Shown: in pieces, positions 57,687 to 64,000 of the stretch
Layout of the letters: each line of letters starts with the position of its first letter
How positions within the stretch are numbered: position 1 is the stretch's first letter
Source: Tretioscincus oriximinensis
Lineage: Eukaryota > Chordata > Lepidosauria > Squamata > Gymnophthalmidae
Assembly: GCA_022410635.1 (NCBI GenBank)
Contig: JAJVDF010000494.1
Span: forward strand, 186,001-250,000
Reading direction: 5' to 3'
DNA: 64,000 bases
Program-made: the position numbers and the translations under genes
Notes under the pieces: model-generated
Database searches by the model: none
The model's input: only the letters and a program-made list of their open reading frames with translations
What the model was told of the DNA's origin: nothing

Positions 57687-57940
57687 ATATTTATTTATTT
57701 GTACTTGTATCCTGCCCTATACCTGAAGGTCTCAGGGTGGCCAACCATAGGGTGGCGCACATATCTTTTGTTGCTTTCTCTACAACAGAAACCCTGTGGG
57801 GTAGGTGGGGCTGAGGGAGTTCAAAGAACTCTGACTGGCCCAAGGTCACCCAACTGGCTTTCATGGCGGAATGAAGAATCGAACCGGGAGACTACCAACT
57901 ACGAGTCCAACACTTAACCACTACACCAAACTGGCTCTCG
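57687..57940 (-). mobile_element. Sauria-type tRNA SINE
   Basis: Reverse complement of the element at 5661-5917: ATTTATTTATTTGTACTTGT tail, CCTGCCCTATACCTGAAGG, CCCTGTGGGGTAGGTGGGGC and B-box complement AATCGAACCGGGAG, ending ACCACTACACCAAACTGGC. Confidence 0.87.
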
Positions 57941-58848
57941 GACTACCATATGGACTATTTGTATTAGTCCAGGAACAGAGTAGGTGGCTGTCCAAATGGG
58001 TAGCATGCCTTGCCCAAACTTTATGGTCAAAGAACAACATTCCCATTTGATGAAGTTTCTATTTGGATTCATTCTGCCCTAGAAATGCCCATAGACGTTA
58101 AGCATTTTTTAAAACTTGGCTAAATGCTCCTGGGGTTTGGTATGTGAGATAGGCAATCCTGCCAGTACCAGGAACTAACATGGCCTGCATCATATTTGCA
58201 GAGAAATCAACTATTCTATCCCTGTAACATNAGATTATAAAATACTGCACGAAAACTAAGGCTAGAACTATAGGAAAGATTCACGTTTACAAACATGCTA
58301 AAGTTATGGAAGGAGTATGGAAAGTCTCCTATGTTAACTTACTTTAAAACACTCATACACTTGTTTTCTCTCTTAAAGGGCTTATAAGTTGCCACATGTT
58401 TAATGATCACCACAGTGCTTATACGCAGCATTGAAATGAGCTCATTAACTCAGTAATTTAGGTCTCTAAGGGTCAGCAAATTAACAAACTTAACATTAGC
58501 AATTTAAAAGTTGGCTACCACTTTAGGATCACTGGGTCAATGTCCTCCATTAGATTATAAAGACCACATGTGTATTTTAGAACAGAAAAGTTCATATAGA
58601 ACATTCTAAAGAAGCCATTCACATGGAATTCTTCTAACCAGTTTATGTTTTTATGATAAAGTTTAATTGTTCCTTGTCTTGGATATCATTGATTTTGGGT
58701 ATAATATATATAATTATAATCAAGTTTTAAACTGTCTACATTTGTATGATCCAATAATGTTGTACTGACACATATTAACTTTTAATCTCCTATATACAAA
58801 TAATCTTAGTTTAGGGATATAACATATCTGTATCTAAATACCTATCTA
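57941..58848. other. No feature seen
   Basis: Unassigned AT-rich sequence, presumably intron 1 or upstream DNA. Confidence 0.4.
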
Positions 58849-59265
58849 TCTATATAAAATACATGGGCGAACAGGACCTGTATGGGATGCATATGGGACG
58901 AAATCTCAGCCACATGATTGGCTGAGATATGTCTGCATTATGAATGGCTGGACTGAGCAACAAACATATACTTAAGGATTGTGACAGCAAAGCCATCACC
59001 CATTCGGAGAGAAAAATCCCCACATTCAAGCACAAGCACAAAACATACCACACAGTGAAGTCCCTCCTCCTGGGAACCACATAAGCATCACAATGAATGA
59101 CGACCGTAAAGAAAATCCAGCAAGGGGGCTAGTAGCAGAGACTAACAGTAGAAAAGTAGGTGGCATTGGCATTAGCTTTCGTAGAGGGGGAAAGGAGAAG
59201 AGGGGAAGAGAAGCTAAAATGCCCATCCTTATTTCAGGCACCGAGGCTGGGCTTAATACTACTAG
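58849..59265 (+). mobile_element. Helitron-like non-autonomous candidate
   Basis: 417 bp starting TCTATATAAAATACATGGGC after an A and ending TTAATACTACTAG before a T. A TC start, a TATATAA-like 5' end, a CTRR (CTAG) 3' end and A/T insertion with no target duplication match Helitron rules. The expected 3' hairpin is weak, and no Rep/helicase is present. Confidence 0.4.
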
Positions 59266-62200
59266 TATACACCTAATTTTTAGCTTGCCGTACGGAGCAG
59301 TCTATTCAGCATATCTGCAAGTTCCCCCCTAAAGAACAGGTTTGAAGAATGAGAAAGTTGTTCCTGGTCTGAAAAACTGAGGTTTATAGACTATCGAGGA
59401 AAAAAAGAGGAACTTGGAAGGCTGAAAACTGGAGATTTGTAGACTGGAGAAGAACAAGGAAATTGACCAACTAGATAATGGGTTTTGGAATGGTGTGAAA
59501 CAATACATGGAAAGATAAATAAAAATACTGTATGCACGATACGGGACATGTGGGAGAGATTAGAGCAGAACAAGAAGGCTTATGGGCTCTTGGGTTTAAG
59601 GAAAAGATTGGGGGAAACCCATCCCACAGTAAGTCAAAGTAACTTAGCTTCTAGTATGCATCACAGGCCAAATCCACAGCACTACTATGGCACACTGGAG
59701 GTGCTCTGTGGTCACAGTTTTTGCCACCTTTAAAATAAAAGCAAAACATGNCATCAGATGCCATATTTTCCCCCTTATGTTGCTACAAGTGATATTAAGA
59801 TATCTGTTTTCCAAGACAATGAATAAACAAGTTAGATGTAGTCTCTTTCCCACTCAGACCAGAATTAAAGGGCAATAGAACTATGAAGCAGGAAGGGAGA
59901 AAGTAGCCCATCACATCTGGATCCCTTCTACGTGAAAGAATCCTAATGAAAGGATCTGTAAGACCCCAACTTGAATACAACCAGTGAAGTCTCTTATTTT
60001 AGATCTGATTTTATTTCAATTTCTCTTCTGCTGAAATAATTATAAGTATTTTATCTTTCTGTTATTTGAGGAGATTTTCAAAACCGTTTGTGGAATAATT
60101 CTTGTATTGATCGACATCTTCCCTCCCCCAAAGGGAAGTCACATGCATTTCCCTCAAGAAATCTACATTGACAATATTGGGTATTATTACCGTTTTTATA
60201 TGTTGACAGATTCATACATTTTACTAAGATGATATTGAGTCTGAGAGTGTACTGTTCAGACAACAAATACTTTCTTCTGTGACACACACCTATACAATCT
60301 ACACCTGTCATTTCTTAGAAATTGTAAAATCACTTTTTCATGCGTATGGCTGCACTTTGATAACCTTAACCATATGTAGTTTTACAGGTATTAACCACCC
60401 TATATTTTTAAAGAGCCAATCTCTTCACATTGAAACACATAATCAGTCATGGCCTGTTTATACCATGTTCTAGTCATGGAGGCTGGTTTTGCCATTGTTG
60501 CAGTTCATCAGACACTTATAGCATACTCCCAAGTTCTACCTTTATTGGGAATTGAACTCCCAGCCTGGGGTGCTAACTGGCTGGTTGAACTACTAGTTGA
60601 ATAATCTCAGTTCTTCAGTTTCTTGTACAGCTTATAATGTATTCAATATTAGGTTGTTTCAATATAAGTGCATTATTAATTGGGAATTAACTGAACAATG
60701 TGTTCAACCTTGACAGAATGTTCTTGAATGTCATTTTAGTTTGCAGTAAAGCTTTAGTTAATGTGATTTTACAAATACCTGAGGCAACCATTTTTCTTTC
60801 TCATTTTGTGCTTCTAATAGGATGTAGTTTTATTGCTGTCCTCTTGCCGTAGCTAATAAGGCATGCAATAAAACTAAATGTTCACTCTGGATTACCAGTA
60901 AATGGTCCTTCACCTAAATTATAGCTGAATCCAGATGAAAAGGGGAGGATTCTTTAGGTGCCAGCACTCTCACCTTAAAGGGAAAATTCAGTTCCCTTTC
61001 AGATGAATTGCCCGTCTTGTCAAAATTGTCCTTGGCATCACTTGATAGTAAAGGGAAACTTGTTTCTTTCTCTACTGGATTGGGTGTCATTACACATTTT
61101 CTGCAAAACTAGCAGTTCAGTGTCCTCTGATCCACCTCTGAATAACAAGAAAAACCTTCACATAAGTTGACAGGCAAGGAGAAGGCCTTCCCCTCAGAGT
61201 TGGGAGCTGCACGAGTATTTTGTGAAACCTCCAAGATCGTGTACCCTGCACAAGATCCCAAATCTTGTGCAGGAGTAAATGAGAAAGCAAATGGCTGTTC
61301 CCCTTATCCTTGGGCCAGCCATTTATCAGACGTTTATTTTCGGGCAATGGTGCCCAGAGTGACATCACTTCCTGTCGCACTACCTGCACGCTACCTGGCT
61401 TCCAGGAGCTCCCAACACTGCTTCCCTTTTCTCTGTAACTCTGTTAGTCCTGGCAAGCTAGTATATTTCAGCCATTTCTCGCCACAGGTTAAGCTTCTCT
61501 CATACATGTTTTATTCTTATCTTCATTTTTGCTATTCTTCACAAATATACACTACTTTCCTTAACTCTTTCTTAAAATCAGGAACCCAAAACTTAGGAAA
61601 ACACTTAAGAAAGGGTCTACTCATTGCTGAGCAGAGCATAACTCTTTCTTAGTATATTTTAGAATACAGTATCCATTTCTTAGGTTGCTCAAAAATTTTA
61701 AATGAGCTCTAAGCATTTAATTTTGCCCTTTAAAATTATAGGCAATCAGTGTTGTATTAAACTGAACCAGAAGTCAATAGTATTGCAGCAGTTTGCAGGG
61801 CTTGTTGCAGAGTCCAGACAAGCATCTCTGCAGTAAAGTTAAACAATTAATATACAAAACTACAACATATTTGTCCTAGGAAGACCACAACTGGCTAACC
61901 AATTGGAACTGGACATAATGTCTTTTCCACACTTATCCTGAAACTAAAAGGACTTATCCAGAAAGCAATTAGAGGTCTTTAGGTAAATTGGCTTCATGTA
62001 TTAAAGTCTACTAGTGATACAGAAGCCCTAGAATAAGGAGGCATGTGGAAAAGGTGTTCTGGTTTTACACAGAGAACATTTGATAGTACCCCAAATCATA
62101 ACATGAAATGGATCCTTTCCTGAACCTTTGAGGCTAAAACGTAGTTCCTTAACGAGGTTTTGTGTTTACTTCTTTAAGAGCAAAGTAAATTTGCAGTAAT

Positions 62201-63645
62201 CAACATATTTTGTTTTGTTAACATTTAGCATCTCCAGCCAGCTGTTCTCCATTCAATTTACTGTGATGGTTAGATATCAATTTAGCACCACAAAATATCA
62301 GTTTTAGATGGTTTGATGCTATAAAGGCCAATTCACTCCTAAGAACAGCACTAATTGGCCTCACATAGATGTTAAACAACACTGGAAATAAAACAAACCA
62401 AGCACAGCTTTTGGTGCCTGCAATGATGCCTTAAAATGGCTCACTTCCCATGAAACCCCTTTGATGTTCCCTAAGATTCTAGAACAGTCCAAGGATCCTT
62501 TAGAGATCTCTGTGTCTCAAGATGGATTTGGAAACCCCCAATCCAATAAAATGTTCAGGCCCAAAAGGATATCCTTGCTCCACTACTTTAAAACATTGAA
62601 AAAGCTAATGAGTAAACTCTGCTGTAATTCATTTACTTATAATCTCTGGCAATTTCCNCACAGTCCTTGTGGATCAGTCCAGAATTTGCCAGGGCACGTG
62701 GGATCCCCTTGGTAGGCCTTCCAAGAAGTGCTCTAGCAGCACAGTCCTTGAGCTTGGAGCACTCCCTAGAACAAAAACCAAGCCAGTGGATGCTCCAAAG
62801 CAGGTTTTCAAAATGCTTTCCTAGTCTAGTGCAAGTTAGGCCAGGACTTCCAAGCATCACGTGGATAACTGCTGGCCAAACTGCCAAGCTCTGTGACATT
62901 TTCCACACTTACTTTATTGAGCCGGGCCAGCTTAGCCAGGAGCCATTTCAGGGGCATTCCAGGAATGGTTCCATAGTCTGAGAATAAGCTTTCTGCAGGA
63001 TGCAGCAGGCCTTCCAATCTGAACCCATTTTACCCTACACATCCCGTGCTATAAACAAGGAAACAGAGTGCTTCCTAGACAAGACAAGCCAGGTCAGAAA
63101 CCAAAAGGTTCATCTTGTCATACTCATACTGCTGCAGATCTGTTTCCATGCCTTTGGACTGGGTGTAGATTTCTGTCAAACAGTCCACAGANGATAAGAA
63201 AAAGGTGAAGGCAGGGAACAGTTCTGGGTTCCCTGGGGAATGGTGTGGCAGTTTATGCTGTTTTTCTGTCACCTACCAGAACCATCCTCCACAGAAACTG
63301 TGGAAAGGGCCTAGGAATTTCTGCAAAACCAATTGAACAATCAGTTTGGGACAAAATAAAACGTAATTTGTTCCCCTTAGGAGATGATCAGCAGCAATGA
63401 AAAATGCATGCTTTAAATAGTCATGGTGAAAGTTAGCATAAGGAGGAGAGGCAGTGAACAATGCGTATGGAAGAGACAAAAAATGACTACTGAATCATTC
63501 TTGGAAGAGCTATGAGAGGTTAATAGAGGCAAGTAAAGATAACATGCATTTGCCCTTACAATCGCCAACTTTTGAACACCGCTTGGTGCTGGAGAATAAT
63601 ATAGGCTGTACACAGAAATGATGCAGCTGCAATCTGACATATTGT
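59266..63645. other. No gene seen
   Basis: Frames up to 161 codons (61167-61652) have no recognised domain and no splice-supported structure. 60535-60600 contains a minus-strand tRNA-like B-box (GGAATTGAACTCCCAGCC) from an old SINE. 61244-61276 is a short hairpin (CCTGCACAAGAT / ATCTTGTGCAGG type). Confidence 0.4.
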
Positions 63646-63649
63646 GGCT

Positions 63650-63780
63650 CCTTGGTAACATTCCGTGAGCACCACTTTGCAGGGTTTTTCCCCATAGATA
63701 CAGACGTGGCCATTGACTACTCCTGGGGAATAGTTGGGAATCAAACTAATGACTCTCTGCTTTACTACTGATTTCCAGAA
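63650..63780 (-). repeat. tRNA-SINE-like segment
   Basis: The minus strand reads GTAGTAAAGCAGAGAGTCAT then TAGTTTGATTCCCAACTATT, giving a B-box-like GTTTGATTCCC, followed by GGGGAAAAACCCTGCAAAGT. An old tRNA-derived SINE. Confidence 0.5.
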
Positions 63781-64000
63781 ACTCCAATTTGAAATAATTT
63801 AAATCCCAGATTAATGGATGGGTAGGTTACTAATCTCAACATGTTTTTGTTGTCTTTAATTCTAATTGCCACCACACCACTGCAAAAGCAGCATAAACTC
63901 CGTTAAAGTAAGTGGCACTTTAATCCTACTAGAACTCGCATTGGATAATTCTTTGAATCACAAAATTGTTCATTTTTCCTGGATTTCTCGCTGTTTTCTG

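Noticed and set aside
61167..61652. 161-codon open frame on the + strand
   Set aside because: No domain, signal peptide or codon pattern that I can support, and no splice context. Treated as chance.
56319..64000. First coding exon of SLC9A3
   Set aside because: The conserved end of exon 1 (FEWAHVQDPYVIALWI-like) and a GC-rich promoter were not seen. It probably lies beyond the window, though a very diverged exon cannot be excluded.

Overview
This is vertebrate nuclear DNA, most likely from a squamate reptile. The evidence is AT-rich sequence with intron-split genes, tRNA-derived SINEs with (AAAT)n or (GAA)n tails (Sauria-SINE-like), CR1 LINEs whose ORF1 carries a GTNDIG esterase motif, L1 and L2 LINE fragments, and many short inverted-repeat DNA transposons. 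There are no bacterial-type genes, operons or CRISPR arrays.

The only host gene I can support is SLC9A3 (NHE3, the apical epithelial Na+/H+ exchanger), on the minus strand from 56318 down to the stop codon at 22777. Fifteen consecutive coding exons (numbered here 2 to 16) can be delimited to the base. All have canonical GT-AG borders, compatible phases and no frameshift or premature stop. Together they encode about 757 residues, from just after the first membrane segment to the PDZ-binding C-terminus ESTHM. The first coding exon is not visible between 56319 and 64000 and probably lies beyond the window. Exons 2-8 encode the membrane exchanger domain and exons 9-16 the cytoplasmic regulatory tail.

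Layout: 1-22776 is the 3' UTR and downstream intergenic DNA. It holds a 0.8 kb pyrimidine/purine strand-switch tract (2280-3055), SINEs, an L2 relic ending in an (AAT)n tail (8490-9086), a mariner-type MITE (10193-10401), a long internally deleted CR1 (15335-18570) and a GC-rich double-hairpin element (19287-19502). 22777-56318 is SLC9A3. Its introns hold an L1 with a 12-bp target duplication (41532-42940), a 0.9 kb foldback (40056-40936), two inverted hAT-type elements with perfect 8-bp target duplications (25409-25817 and 44649-45076), and a three-layer nest (Tc1-like transposon split by L1 split by a TA-flanked MITE, 46980-48410). 56319-64000 is presumed intron 1 or upstream DNA with a Sauria-type SINE and a Helitron-like candidate (58849-59265).

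No new multi-gene system was found. The most unusual material is the transposon architecture inside the SLC9A3 introns, especially the inverted elements that could pair in the pre-mRNA. Names of repeat families rest on recognition of motifs and termini, not on database searches.
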